Positions 53,487 through 62,661 of a stretch of 64,000 nucleotides of DNA are shown here, in pieces. Position 1 is the first letter of the stretch. Every line of letters begins with the position of its first letter. The translations under genes were made by a program, and so were the position numbers. This DNA is from Streptomyces graminofaciens (GTDB lineage: Bacteria > Actinomycetota > Actinomycetes > Streptomycetales > Streptomycetaceae), in assembly GCF_030294945.1 (NCBI RefSeq), contig NZ_AP018448.1:248001-312000 (forward strand), read 5' to 3'. The notes beneath the pieces are model-generated. The model had not been told where the DNA came from. It saw nothing but the letters and a program-made list of their open reading frames with translations, and did no database searches.

Positions 53487-54212
53487 ATGATCTCCTGCGT
53501 GGCTGAAGAGGCAGGTACTGGTGCAGACGACGCTTGTCTATGGGATGAGCGACTGGGCTGGGCGTTCGGACTGATAGCGGATGATCCGGCTGCGAGGACC
53601 GCAGCGCTTGCCCATCTGGCTGAGGCACGGAGGCAGGTCGTGGACGCGCTCGGTCGGTTCAACGAGATGTGGCGGCTGACGTGGCCCCTGGGAGCGGACG
53701 AGCAGTACTGGGAGCCGGCCTTTCTCAAGGCGCGTCGGAGGTATCAGCAGGCGCAGAGACGTTCGCTGCCTGACGGGCTGTGGGATCGCCCTGCGAACGA
53801 GGATCTGGCGACTTGGCCGGGGTTGCCCTATGCGTTGCTCTTCCTGGAGTGGGAAGCGAGATTCCCGCAGGACTGGACGCAGTATGCGAAGGCGTGGGGT
53901 ACGAAGCAGAGCCTGATCCGGGAGGTGGCCCGTGCTCGCCAGGAGGAGGCGATCAAGGCGAAGCTCACCGACCTGGTCGAGATCGTCGTCTGCCGTGCGT
54001 ATCGCTGCAAGGACCGCGAGTACGTGCGGGTTGCCCGGGCTGTCGACAGCGCTGACCTGCGCGGCAGGCTCGATCGGGCAGCCGATTCCGACAGTCCGTG
54101 GGCCCGGTGCCATGCAGGTTATGTGCTCTGGCTCCTTGACCGCCCTGACCTGCCGAACACCCGTCATGTCTGGCAGACCTGGGTGGCAGGCAAGGCTGCG
54201 GCGTTGATGTGA
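53487..54212 (+). CDS. hypothetical protein
   Basis: A 241-residue, Trp- and Arg-rich, predicted soluble helical protein (e.g. LGRFNEMWRLTWPLGADEQY W, LPYALLFLEWEARFPQDWTQ YAKAW). No family is recognised. A helical region RARQEEAIKAKLTDLVEIVV lies in the second half. The ATG at 53487 and the GTG at 53499 are both possible; the ribosome site GGGGG is close to the former. The two-thirds of the gene after residue 60 lacks low-complexity sequence and looks genuinely coding. Confidence 0.65.
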   Translation: MISCVAEEAGTGADDACLWDERLGWAFGLIADDPAARTAALAHLAEARRQVVDALGRFNEMWRLTWPLGADEQYWEPAFLKARRRYQQAQRRSLPDGLWDRPANEDLATWPGLPYALLFLEWEARFPQDWTQYAKAWGTKQSLIREVARARQEEAIKAKLTDLVEIVVCRAYRCKDREYVRVARAVDSADLRGRLDRAADSDSPWARCHAGYVLWLLDRPDLPNTRHVWQTWVAGKAAALM

Positions 54213-54283
54213 CCTGAGGACGATGCCGGGAAGGTCCCGTGATCATGGAGTGCTCTACGCCCTCGTGACCTGCCTGGAAGACC

Positions 54284-54742
54284 GTGCCTGCCGACGCATC
54301 ATCCGCGATCCCGCTCGCCCTTGACCAGCTCCGAGAGCATCTCGACGTCGGCGCCGGCGAGGTGCCCGGCCTGCTGGAGCGGCTGACCCAGGTGCCGGAC
54401 CCGCGCGATCCGCGCGGAGTGCGGCACGCCCTGTCCGTCGTCCTCGCGCTGACCGCGTGCGCGGTGCTGACGGGGGCGACCTCGCTGCTGGCAGTCGGCG
54501 AGTGGATCGAGGACGCGCCACCGCAGGTACTTGAGGGACTCGGCGTGTGCCCTGATCCGGTGCTGCCTCGGCGGCTGGTCCCGGCCGAGGCGACGGTCCG
54601 CCGGCTGCTGACCCGCATCGACGGAGACGCCCTGGACCGGGCGGTGGGCGGATGGCTTGCCGATCGTCGGCCTGCGAGCGCCGGGCTGCGCGGACTGTCC
54701 GTGGACGGCAAGGGCGGGGCGCGGCCGGGCCGGGAACTGTGA
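54284..54742 (+). pseudogene. ISAs1 family transposase, N-terminal fragment
   Basis: The frame shows PGLLERLTQVPDPRDPRGVR HALSVVLALTACAVLTGATS and VPAEATVRRLLTRIDGDALD ... LRGLSVDGK, the N-terminal domain and first catalytic Asp context (SVDGK) of ISAs1/H-repeat transposases. Right after VDGK the frame is damaged and stops. The rest of the DDE domain is missing. Confidence 0.82.
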
Positions 54743-54851
54743 CGCGCTATACCTGGCGGGACTTGCCAACTGAAGCGCTCATCTCGATCGGGCCGCGATC
54801 AAGACACGGCCGTTACCAGCCCGTAAGTCGCGCCGTGCAGGATTTTGCCGC

Positions 54852-56267
54852 ATGTATCCACCTCCCCACCGTCCTGCCACCATCCCGGCCATTCTCGGCG
54901 TGGCCGCCCTGCTGCTCACGGGCTGTTCGGGCGGCGACGACAAGTCCGCGCCGCCGTCCCCGTCCCCCGTCGAACGGGACCGCGACCGGGTCCAGCGGGA
55001 CGACGTCAACGGCGACGGGTACGCCGACATGGTCGTCAACAACTGGGACATGGAACCGAAGGCCGGGGGCGGGTGGCATAACAACCGATTTGTTGTCTTC
55101 GCTGCACCCGGCGGTACGGAGCCCGGCTCGGCGGTCCGCCTCACGGGCCGCTACGTCAAGCCCGATCCCTCGCTCACCCCTTATCCGTTCGCCAACGACC
55201 AGTCGACGCAGTTCACCGGTGACTTGGACGACGACGGCTACGCCGATGTCGTTGTGCACAATGCGGTGTTGCGCGGCGAGAAGCTGACGTCCGAGCAGCA
55301 CGTCATCTGGGGCGGCCCCGACGGTCCCGCGGGCGCCACCAAGCTGCCCGCCGACGTCCTGCCGGCCACCGCCGCAGGGGACTTCGACGGCGACGGCGCC
55401 CTCGACCTGCTGACCCTCGCCGAGCCGGGCGACGGGTACGACATGAAGCCGCAGCACGCCACCGTCCTGCACGGCCCGATGAACCGCGACGGCGGCGCGC
55501 CCCGCAGCGCCTCGACCCTCGACGTGGGCCACGGTGGCTGGGCGTCCATAGCCGACACCGTCGTCGGTGACTTCGACGGCGACGGCCGGGACGATCTGGT
55601 GACCAAGGCCGAGTACGACGAGGAGGACGTGCGTTTCGAGGAGGACATGCCGGACGACGTCCTCGACGCCGCGTTCTACCGGGGTACGGCCAAGGGGCTG
55701 AAGCCCGCCGGAGACGTACCCGGCATCACCGGGGGCGCCACCCCTGTCGCCGCCGGGGACTTCGACGGCGACGGCCGCGACGACATCCTCGCCCGGCGCG
55801 ACGACGATGAGCCCATCGCCGTCTACGGCAGCGACAAAGGCCCGGGGCGGGGCAGGCCCGCCTCCGGCGGGCTCGGGCTGCGGATGGGCGTCGCCGTCGC
55901 GGTCGGCGACAGCAACGGCGACGGCCGCGACGACATCGCCGCCTATTCCCTGACCAAGGGCCCCCGGGTGGCGGTGCTGCTCGGCGGCAAGGACGGCCTC
56001 AGCGCATCCCGTACGTCCCGCAACATCACGATCGACCGATCCGCGATCGGCCTCGACCGCCCCCCACGGGGGTACGACGACCACTTTGGCTGGGACCTAC
56101 ACCTGGCCGACCTCGACACCGACGGGCGCAATGAGCTGCTGATCGGCACGGTCGGCGCCTCCAAGCCGCGCAAGGACGGCGGTTACTGGATTCTGCGCGG
56201 AACGCAGGACGGCCCATCGATGACGGACCGCCGCTTCATCAAGATCAAGAAGCTCGGCCGGGGCTGA
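54852..56267 (+). CDS. FG-GAP repeat lipoprotein
   Basis: A 471-residue exported lipoprotein. The signal peptide ends in the lipobox LLTGCSGG (Cys near residue 26), so it should be anchored outside the membrane. At least six repeats of the FG-GAP/VCBS kind follow, each with a calcium-type loop such as DVNGDGYADM, DLDDDGYADV, DFDGDGALDL, DFDGDGRDDL and DSNGDGRDDI, together a beta-propeller. Such proteins bind polymers or other proteins at the cell surface; no enzymatic residues are seen. The start has no strong ribosome site. The gene is intact, in contrast to its neighbours. Confidence 0.88.
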   Translation: MYPPPHRPATIPAILGVAALLLTGCSGGDDKSAPPSPSPVERDRDRVQRDDVNGDGYADMVVNNWDMEPKAGGGWHNNRFVVFAAPGGTEPGSAVRLTGRYVKPDPSLTPYPFANDQSTQFTGDLDDDGYADVVVHNAVLRGEKLTSEQHVIWGGPDGPAGATKLPADVLPATAAGDFDGDGALDLLTLAEPGDGYDMKPQHATVLHGPMNRDGGAPRSASTLDVGHGGWASIADTVVGDFDGDGRDDLVTKAEYDEEDVRFEEDMPDDVLDAAFYRGTAKGLKPAGDVPGITGGATPVAAGDFDGDGRDDILARRDDDEPIAVYGSDKGPGRGRPASGGLGLRMGVAVAVGDSNGDGRDDIAAYSLTKGPRVAVLLGGKDGLSASRTSRNITIDRSAIGLDRPPRGYDDHFGWDLHLADLDTDGRNELLIGTVGASKPRKDGGYWILRGTQDGPSMTDRRFIKIKKLGRG

Positions 56268-56523
56268 CGAGCAACCGCTCGCGCCACCCTGCAGCGCCGC
56301 TTCTCCGGGCTTGGCCCCGCGTGCCCACGGCGCTGTTGAAGCTGTCGGGCGGAGTCAATGTCATCACCGGACTGGACGCCTACCAACTGCATCGCTCGGC
56401 CCCGCCAACTCAGGTGCTCACCCGCCAAGTGAGGCGCTCAGTCACAATGAGACCGTGCGTTGTTGTTGGCCACGTGAGCGAGATAGTTGACCGCCTGAGC
56501 GTTTCCGCTTCCCCGACCGTGTC
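56268..56523. other. intergenic, nothing recognised
   Basis: A 256-bp stretch between the lipoprotein gene and the pentapeptide relic without a supported gene. Confidence 0.4.
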
Positions 56524-56874
56524 TCAGAGGTGCCTGTTCGGAGTGCTGGTGGTTGGAAACGGCAAATGCAAGCGCTCGGGCGGGTTCTCGAGCACCTCTG
56601 GGTCGAAGGTGGGTGGCTTCGCCCATGACAGGACGCGTTGCAAGTCCACTTGGCCGCCGGAGAACACTGCCTCGAGGAAGGACACCTCGCCGCTGGAGAA
56701 CACTGCCCTGGCGAAGGACACGGTGCCATTGAACCGGCTATATGTGAGATCGCCGCCGCCGAAGGTGGCGCCGGTGAAGTCAAAGTTGTATTCCGACCAG
56801 GAAGGGTTGAGCCCCGCGGAGGTTTGCGGCATCCGGAGGTGCTCACGGATGACCCGGATGATGGTCAGGCGCAC
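56524..56874 (-). pseudogene. pentapeptide-repeat protein, C-terminal fragment
   Basis: A frame of 116 residues beginning RLTIIRVIREHLR, followed by YNFDFTGATFGGGDLTYSRF, VSFARAVFSSGEVSFLEAVF and VDLQRVLSWAKPPTF. This is the pattern of Streptomyces membrane pentapeptide proteins in which a helical ..LTIIRVIREHLR.. precedes the F-rich repeats. The usual N-terminal membrane segments are not in frame upstream. It is distinct in repeat type (F-centred) from the L-centred protein at 4623-5792. Confidence 0.65.
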
Positions 56875-57039
56875 CTCGAGTTCCCCCTCCTTGTACCCCG
56901 GTTCGTTTCTGGTGGTACCACCTGCGTCTGCCTGTCATACCTTCACGATGCGCGTGGTCGGGCTCAGCCTGGGCCCTCAGACGGCCATCTGTCGGTGCCT
57001 TGGCCCCTCGGGTGGATGTGGAAAGCGCCGCCACACCGC

Positions 57040-57170
57040 GTTATCGGTAGGTGACGCCATACTCGCGGGCGAAGCGGGAACCCGTACGCCACCGACTCCA
57101 CCTGCTTCTCCGTCAGGTACAGGTGCCACCGCTTCGCCCCATGAACAGACCGGGCCGCCCGCGCCTGCGC
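57040..57170 (-). pseudogene. relic of an unrecognised small gene
   Basis: The minus strand encodes RWHLYLTEKQVESVAYGFPL. A related stretch occurs at about 12650-12710 (plus), where GGTGGC.GCTGTA.CTGACG and GAGTCGG.GGCGTACGGGTT are shared. The parent protein is not identified. The region 56875-57194 otherwise holds no gene. Confidence 0.4.
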
Positions 57171-57194
57171 CACCAGGCGGTGCTCCGACTGCGT

Positions 57195-58376
57195 TCAGAA
57201 GGGGGAGTTGGGGAGGTCGGCCAGGCGCCGTGCCCAGAAGGTGCGGTGGATCCAGCGGGCTTCCTGGGCGTGGATGAGACGGTGGCCGCGCAGGTACGCG
57301 GTCCGCGCGGCCTCGACCTTGTGCGCATAGGCGGCGAGGCCGGAGTCCGCGCCGCGATGCACGCGACTCAGGTGGGCGTCGACGGCCAGGCCCGCGCTCA
57401 TCCCGGTGTAGAGGGCGGTGAGGACGCCCTGGGAGGAGAGCGGGTCGAAGGCGATCGCCGCGTCCCCGGCGGCGGTCCAGCCGTCCCCGTACACCCGGTC
57501 CAGGTGCGCTGTGTGCGCGGCGGCCCGGCGTGGCGCGACCGGTGGCGTGGGCGGGGGCCCGTGCCGGTGGGTCCACCGGGACACGTGCTGGGTGGCCGAC
57601 AACCGTTGGTGGAAGTGGCGCGCGGTGTACGGGGCGGCGGACAGGTCGGTGTCGGTGAAGTAGGCGACCAGGCGCCCGCCGGAGGGCTGTGGGGCGGTGT
57701 ACCACCAGCCGTCCTCGTCGGATTCGACGAGGGAACGGCGGTCGGTGTCCCGCGGGTCCGGCTCCAGGGGTGCGTACAGGGCTGTGAGCCGGTCCCGGAC
57801 CCGCCGCCGGGCCCCGCACCGGACGGCGATCGCGGCGGGGCGGCCGGTGGCGTCGATCACCCAGCGGCAGGACACCGTGCGCTCGCCACCGGCCCCGGGA
57901 GCGTCGGCGGGGCCCGTCTCGCCGCGCAGGGTCAGCGTCCAACCGCCGTCCGGCCGCCGGGCCGTGCCGCGTACGGCTGTGCCCTCGGCTACCTCGGCTC
58001 CCGCCGCTCGGGAGGCTTCGCGCAGTCGCCGGTCGAAGAGCCGCCGGTCGAGATGCCAGCCGTGGCCGTGCGGATCGTTGATGAAGTCCACGGCGTGCAA
58101 GTCGGCCGAACCCCACGCCGAAACATTGCCGTAGCAGGGCAGATGCCCGGACCCGAGGACACGGTCGGCGACGCCGAGGTCGCCGAGCAGGACCCGCGCG
58201 GCGGGTACGAGCGTCTCACCGATCTTCGGTGGCCCGGTGCCGGCGTCCACCAGCAGAATCGTACGGCCGGCCCGGGCGAGTGCGAGGGCGGCGGCGGAGC
58301 CGGCCGGGCCGCCGCCCGCCACCACCACGTCGTACGTTTCTGCGGGTTCCGCGCCAGGGGCCAGTGCGGGGCTCAC
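57195..58376 (-). CDS. lodB: LodB/GoxB-like flavoprotein (CTQ oxidase maturase)
   Basis: A 393-residue flavoprotein of the tryptophan-halogenase-like superfamily. An FAD motif YDVVVAGGGPAGSAAALALA lies at about residues 15-33, with PKIGETLVPAARVLLGDLG, DPHGHGWHLDRRLFDRRLR and GDAAIAFDPLSSQGVLTALY later. The halogenase WXWXIP motif is absent. Genes of this kind accompany lodA-type oxidase genes; LodB is required to form the cysteine tryptophylquinone cofactor. The GTG start overlaps the stop of the oxidase gene, so the pair is translationally coupled. Assignment rests mainly on this pairing. Confidence 0.82.
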   Translation of the reverse strand: MSPALAPGAEPAETYDVVVAGGGPAGSAAALALARAGRTILLVDAGTGPPKIGETLVPAARVLLGDLGVADRVLGSGHLPCYGNVSAWGSADLHAVDFINDPHGHGWHLDRRLFDRRLREASRAAGAEVAEGTAVRGTARRPDGGWTLTLRGETGPADAPGAGGERTVSCRWVIDATGRPAAIAVRCGARRRVRDRLTALYAPLEPDPRDTDRRSLVESDEDGWWYTAPQPSGGRLVAYFTDTDLSAAPYTARHFHQRLSATQHVSRWTHRHGPPPTPPVAPRRAAAHTAHLDRVYGDGWTAAGDAAIAFDPLSSQGVLTALYTGMSAGLAVDAHLSRVHRGADSGLAAYAHKVEAARTAYLRGHRLIHAQEARWIHRTFWARRLADLPNSPF

Positions 58377-60394
58377 CGCTCCTCGTGGAAGGGGTCGAGC
58401 CTTTCGAGGTATCCGGCGGCGATCTCCTCCGGAAGGTAGCCGGTCGCCTCCGCCGCCTCGCTGACCGCCTGTGCCACATGGTCGGCCTCGACGGCTTCGG
58501 GGGCGAGCCCGTCGGCCGGCCGGATTCCGCGTGCGGCGGCCAGCAGGGCCGGACCTGCCTCGGGCACGTGCAGGTTGACGAGGTTCGCCGTGTCCGGTGC
58601 CTGGTCGAGCGGTGCTGCCGGGCGCGACTCCACCTGGATCCGTGCGGGGAACTTGCCGTCGCCCACGGTGTAGTCGCGCGTCTCGACGATGCCGAGCTTC
58701 GACCAGTCCGTGATCATCTGTGTGCGTTGCTGGTTCATGGTGCCGGTGAGGCCGCGCAGCCAGGTCGCCCGCCGCTCGAACGCCTCCTCCCGGGCGCTGT
58801 CGTCACCGCCGACCGACGGTGTGTTGACCTTCTCGAAGTCGTCCAGCTTCAGCACATGGTTCGGCACCTGGGCAGGCCAGAAGGTCGGCAGGTACGGGCT
58901 GTAGCGGGGGCCGAGGTTGGCCAGCACCTCGTAGCCTGAGCGGCAGCTCGCGGTGTCCGCCTGCCAGGGGGCGGCCATCCAGCGGGTGAGGTCGCCGGGG
59001 CCTTGTGCGAACAACGGGCCGTTCGCGGCGGTCGCCTCCTGCGGGGTGAGGGTGGGCCCGAAGTCGGGTTCCGCGGTGTTCGGGGCGCGGTGCTTGATGC
59101 GGAACGGCGCGCTGAACATGCTCGGGGTCCTGATCGGCCAGGTGACCTCGCACCCCGGGTGGAACGCGTCGGCGGCGCAGTTCTCCAGGGCCGCCCGGTC
59201 CAGCAGCCCCGGTTGCTCGGCTACAGGGGCGTCGTCCACGGTCGGTCGGGGCGGTCGCAGCGGTCCGGCCTGGAACGCGCCGTCCGCCCAACGACTCAGC
59301 ATCCAGTCCTGGGTCGGGGACAGTTTGCTGTGCTGGCGCACGGACTTGGGCTTGCTGGCCATGGCGTCGCCGTAGAGCCACGGCCACGGCAGCGGGGACG
59401 TTCCGTCGCGGTCGTAGTCGCGCAGGGAGACGTAGATCTGGCGGCGCAGTTCCCGGTTCCGTTTGGAGGGATCGGCGAGCCGCTTCCGCATTGTCGGGGA
59501 GAGGAAGAAGTTGGGGCCGTTCCAGCCGAACTGTGTGGCGAAACCCTGGTTGACCCACTGCAGATCGCAGAATCGGCGCAGTATCGGTTCGATATGGTCG
59601 GTGAAGGAGATCTGCTGCGGGCGGGTCAGCGAACCGGCCTTGACGAAGACATCGAAAAGCAGGTCGTAGAGAGTGCGGACGGATTTCACACCGGGGGCGT
59701 AGTGCGGAGGTCCCACCACGACCCATGCGGGGGTGGCGGTCAGTTCTTTTCCGTCGATACGGACCTTCGCCGTCACCGGGCCGTCGGACACGTCGTCGTA
59801 CCAGGTGTCGTTGTTCGCGACTCCGGTGATCGGGTTGTTCTTGTAGGAGGCGGAATTTCCCCTTCCGCCGAGCACCACCAGGCGGCCGTCGGATCGGGTG
59901 GAGATCTCCCCGAGGTACACCGCCTTTCCCATGATCTTGCCGGAATCGAATTTCTGCGTCTCGGTCATCGAGCCGCGAACGGTGCGAATTCCGGGGTCGT
60001 TGACCAACTTCTTCCGGTCGGCGCCCACGACGTCGGCGTTTCGCCGACCGTATTGCTCCGGCGCGAGCGTCTTGCCCTCGGGGATGTCGAGCGGCACATG
60101 GAACTGGTACCAAGCTGCCTTCTTGTTGGCCAGGTGCACGGTCCACTGGATCTCGGAAACACCCGCGTCGCCCGGCTTCAGCTCCCGTACGACCTCCCCT
60201 GCGGCGTTGTAGCCGTACACCCGGAATCGCGCGGCCTGCCTCCGGATCGCCCCGGAACCATCCTTGTACGAGCCGTGGTCCTCGGGTTTCTGGTCCGGTG
60301 ATTCCGGGCCGATGAAGGGTGTTTCCCTGCTGTTGCCGACCCGGGCGACACCAATGGCAGGGTGAATTTTCACCTGCACTATTTTACCGTCCAT
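58373..60394 (-). CDS. lodA: LodA/GoxA family CTQ-dependent amino acid oxidase
   Basis: A 673-residue oxidase predicted to oxidise an amine or amino acid with O2, giving ammonia and H2O2. The start VQVKIHPAIGVARVGNS and the LGGRGNSASY and FTDHIEPILRRFCDLQWVNQ segments are typical of the LodA family. The likely cofactor residues are Cys415 in HPGCEVTW and Trp477 in APWQADTASC, 62 apart, close to the 65-residue spacing of Cys516 and Trp581 in Marinomonas LodA. The ATG at 60394 has GGAAGG upstream. The substrate cannot be told (lysine and glycine are known cases). It is followed by its maturase gene. Confidence 0.88.
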   Translation of the reverse strand: MDGKIVQVKIHPAIGVARVGNSRETPFIGPESPDQKPEDHGSYKDGSGAIRRQAARFRVYGYNAAGEVVRELKPGDAGVSEIQWTVHLANKKAAWYQFHVPLDIPEGKTLAPEQYGRRNADVVGADRKKLVNDPGIRTVRGSMTETQKFDSGKIMGKAVYLGEISTRSDGRLVVLGGRGNSASYKNNPITGVANNDTWYDDVSDGPVTAKVRIDGKELTATPAWVVVGPPHYAPGVKSVRTLYDLLFDVFVKAGSLTRPQQISFTDHIEPILRRFCDLQWVNQGFATQFGWNGPNFFLSPTMRKRLADPSKRNRELRRQIYVSLRDYDRDGTSPLPWPWLYGDAMASKPKSVRQHSKLSPTQDWMLSRWADGAFQAGPLRPPRPTVDDAPVAEQPGLLDRAALENCAADAFHPGCEVTWPIRTPSMFSAPFRIKHRAPNTAEPDFGPTLTPQEATAANGPLFAQGPGDLTRWMAAPWQADTASCRSGYEVLANLGPRYSPYLPTFWPAQVPNHVLKLDDFEKVNTPSVGGDDSAREEAFERRATWLRGLTGTMNQQRTQMITDWSKLGIVETRDYTVGDGKFPARIQVESRPAAPLDQAPDTANLVNLHVPEAGPALLAAARGIRPADGLAPEAVEADHVAQAVSEAAEATGYLPEEIAAGYLERLDPFHEER

Positions 60395-60427
60395 CGAAGA
60401 GCCTTCCGTTGTGGGGCAGCCGGGTCC

Positions 60428-60445
60428 GATCTTAAACGTAAGATC
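60428..60445. promoter_or_regulatory. inverted repeat upstream of lodA, candidate operator
   Basis: GATCTTAAACGTAAGATC has 7-bp perfect arms with a 4-base spacer. It lies 34 bp before the lodA start, in the correct place for an operator. Confidence 0.5.
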
Positions 60446-60569
60446 TTGCGATTTCGGCCGAACATCGGAACTGCCGAATGGCTGTACGGATGCATCCTGG
60501 GGTGTCAAGGTCGCGCTCCGGGCGAACAGGGCGGGGGCGGAGGACCGGCAGTCGTCCCGCACTCCGCGC

Positions 60570-61512
60570 TGGCAATGTTTCCCGCTGCTGCTCGCGGCAC
60601 GGTTTCTGACGGCGCTCGCGACCGGGGCGTTCTGGGCGGTGGCCAATGTGGTGGCGGTGGCGGCAGGGGTCGCCGGGCCCGCCGCGAGCTCCCGTGCCCT
60701 GGGCGTCGTGGGTTCCGGTGCCATGCTCGCCAACGTCGTCGGGGTGCCGCTCGGTGCTTTCACCGGGCACCTCATGGGCTGGCGAGGACCCTTCTGGGCG
60801 CTTGCGGCCCTTACGACGGCCGCTACGGCGCTGATGGCCCGCTACGTCCCGCACGACGGCACCGGTCGGCAGGCGGTGTCGATCCGGTCCGAGCTGTCGG
60901 CCTTGCGCTCCAGTGGGCTCTGGCTGGCGCTGGCCGCCTGCGCGACCACGACCGGCGGGGTCCTGTCGACGTACTCCTACATCGCGACCCTTGCTGACCG
61001 ACCGGACCGGCCTCGCCGCCGGTCTCGTGCCGCTGGTGCTCGTCGGCTTCGGCGTCGGCGCCCTGGTGGGCTCCCTCGTCGGCGGCCGTCTCGGCGACGC
61101 CCGCCCGCACGCGACCACGATCGTGGCGGCGACGGCCACCGTCCTGCTGCTGGCGCTGTGCCTGCTGTCCGGCTTCGCCGCGCCGATCGTTGTGCTGGTC
61201 ACGTTGCTGGGGCTGTTCGGGCTCGGCGCCAACCCGGTGCTGATCTCCCTGGCAGTACGCTTCGCGGGCCAGGCGCCCACCCTGGGCTCCGGCCTCACCG
61301 TCTCGGCATTCAACTTCGGTACGGCGGCCGGTTCCTGGATCGCCGGGTCCGCCCTCGACTCGTCGCTCGGGGCCACCGGTCCCGCCGTGGTCGGCACCGT
61401 CATCGCCGCGCTGACCCTGTTCCCCCACGATCACCCTCGCGATCGCCCAGAGGCGACGTCGTTCCGCGGCGATCGTCGGCTGGAGCACGCGATCGTCGGC
61501 TGGAGCACGTGA
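60570..61512 (+). pseudogene. MFS (DHA1) efflux transporter, truncated and frameshifted
   Basis: It begins in the middle of the N-terminal half (LLLAARFLTALATGAFWAVA NVVAVAA), so the first two or three helices are lost. MLANVVGVPLGAFTGHLMGW RGPFW follows, typical of the DHA1 (arabinose-efflux-like) group. Near 61000 the frame shifts and continues as LLTDRTGLAAGLVPLVLVGF GVGALVG to the usual end. A paralogue with the same landmarks lies at 62662-63812. Confidence 0.8.
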
Positions 61513-61808
61513 TCCCGAGTGACGGCGCGGCACCCAGCACGCCGTCGTCCAGTACCTGCGGCGATGTTCCCCCTTCCTCCCAGGGCGCCGCTCAGTCCGA
61601 CTGAACTGATCCGTCTTGACGCGAGGGCTGTGCCCCTCGAGCTCCCTGAACCTGACCCTGTTTCTCCCTCCACCGGATCCAGCGAGTCCGCAACGCCGGG
61701 CCGAAGGAAGCCAGTGCTGCGAGGGCGTCACCTGGCAAGTCACAGACCACAGATCACCATCAGCCACACCCGGTCCTCCCCGGCCACCGACGTTCTCAGG
61801 AACTCACC

Positions 61809-62474
61809 ATGACGACCTTCGCCCTCATCGGCGCCGGACCCGGCCTCGGGCTCGCCACCGCCCGCCGCTTCGGAACCGCCGGACACACCGTCGCCCTCAT
61901 CTCCCGCAGCGCCCAGAACCTGCAGGAAATAGCAGGAGGACTGACCCGCGACGGCATCCAGGCCCGCGGATTCGCCGCCGACGTCCTGGCCCCCACGTCC
62001 CTCACCACTGCCCTCCGTGCAGCAGCCGACACCCTGGGCCCCATCGAGATCCTCCAGTACAGCCCCGTGCCCCGCGCCGACTTCATGAAGCCGGTCCTCG
62101 ACACGAGCCCCGACGACCTCGACGCCCCACTCGCCTTCTCCATCAAGGGCCCCGTCATCGCGGTGAACACCGTCCTGCCCGGCATGCGCGAACTCGGCCG
62201 CGGCACCCTGCTGTTCGTCAACGGCTCCAGCGCCGTCCGCCCCAACCCGAACGTCGCCGGTACCTCCATCGCCTTCGCCGCCGAAAGCGCCTACGCCCAC
62301 ATGCTCCACGACGCCCTCGCCCCGCAGAACATCCACGCCGCCCAACTGATCATCCCCGGCGCCATCCGCCCAGACGCCGAACACAGCAGCCCCGAGGCCC
62401 TCGCCGGGCGCCTGTACGACATCCACCTCAATCGCGACACTTTCCGCCACTACGCCGAGCCCCTGCCCGGCTGA
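61809..62474 (+). CDS. atypical short-chain dehydrogenase
   Basis: A 221-residue SDR with a normal cofactor start (MTTFALIGAGPGLGLATARR F) and a Ser-containing strand (LLFVNGSSAVRPNP). Where the YXXXK catalytic pair should be, the sequence is TSIAFAAESAYAHML: neither the Tyr nor the Lys is present at the expected spacing. It may therefore bind NAD(P) without classical catalysis, or use Tyr of SAYAH differently. The ATG has GGAACTCACC before it and is the likely start. It lies between two related, broken MFS genes. Confidence 0.85.
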   Translation: MTTFALIGAGPGLGLATARRFGTAGHTVALISRSAQNLQEIAGGLTRDGIQARGFAADVLAPTSLTTALRAAADTLGPIEILQYSPVPRADFMKPVLDTSPDDLDAPLAFSIKGPVIAVNTVLPGMRELGRGTLLFVNGSSAVRPNPNVAGTSIAFAAESAYAHMLHDALAPQNIHAAQLIIPGAIRPDAEHSSPEALAGRLYDIHLNRDTFRHYAEPLPG

Positions 62475-62661
62475 GGAAACCTGCACGCCCCCATGACCCC
62501 ATGACGCCAGCCACCCTCCGTGCCACAGCGGACGTCGACGCGCACGGCGCCACCGGACGTATGCATGGCGCGATGCCGTGCGACACCCCGCCGAGCAAGC
62601 AGCCGTGCGACTGCCGCACCATGCGGCAGTCGCACGCCACCCTCAAAGAGAAGGGCCCCGC

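Noticed and set aside
57195..58376. Flavin-dependent halogenase
   Set aside because: The superfamily is right but the WXWXIP motif is absent and the gene is coupled to a LodA-type oxidase, so a LodB role fits better.
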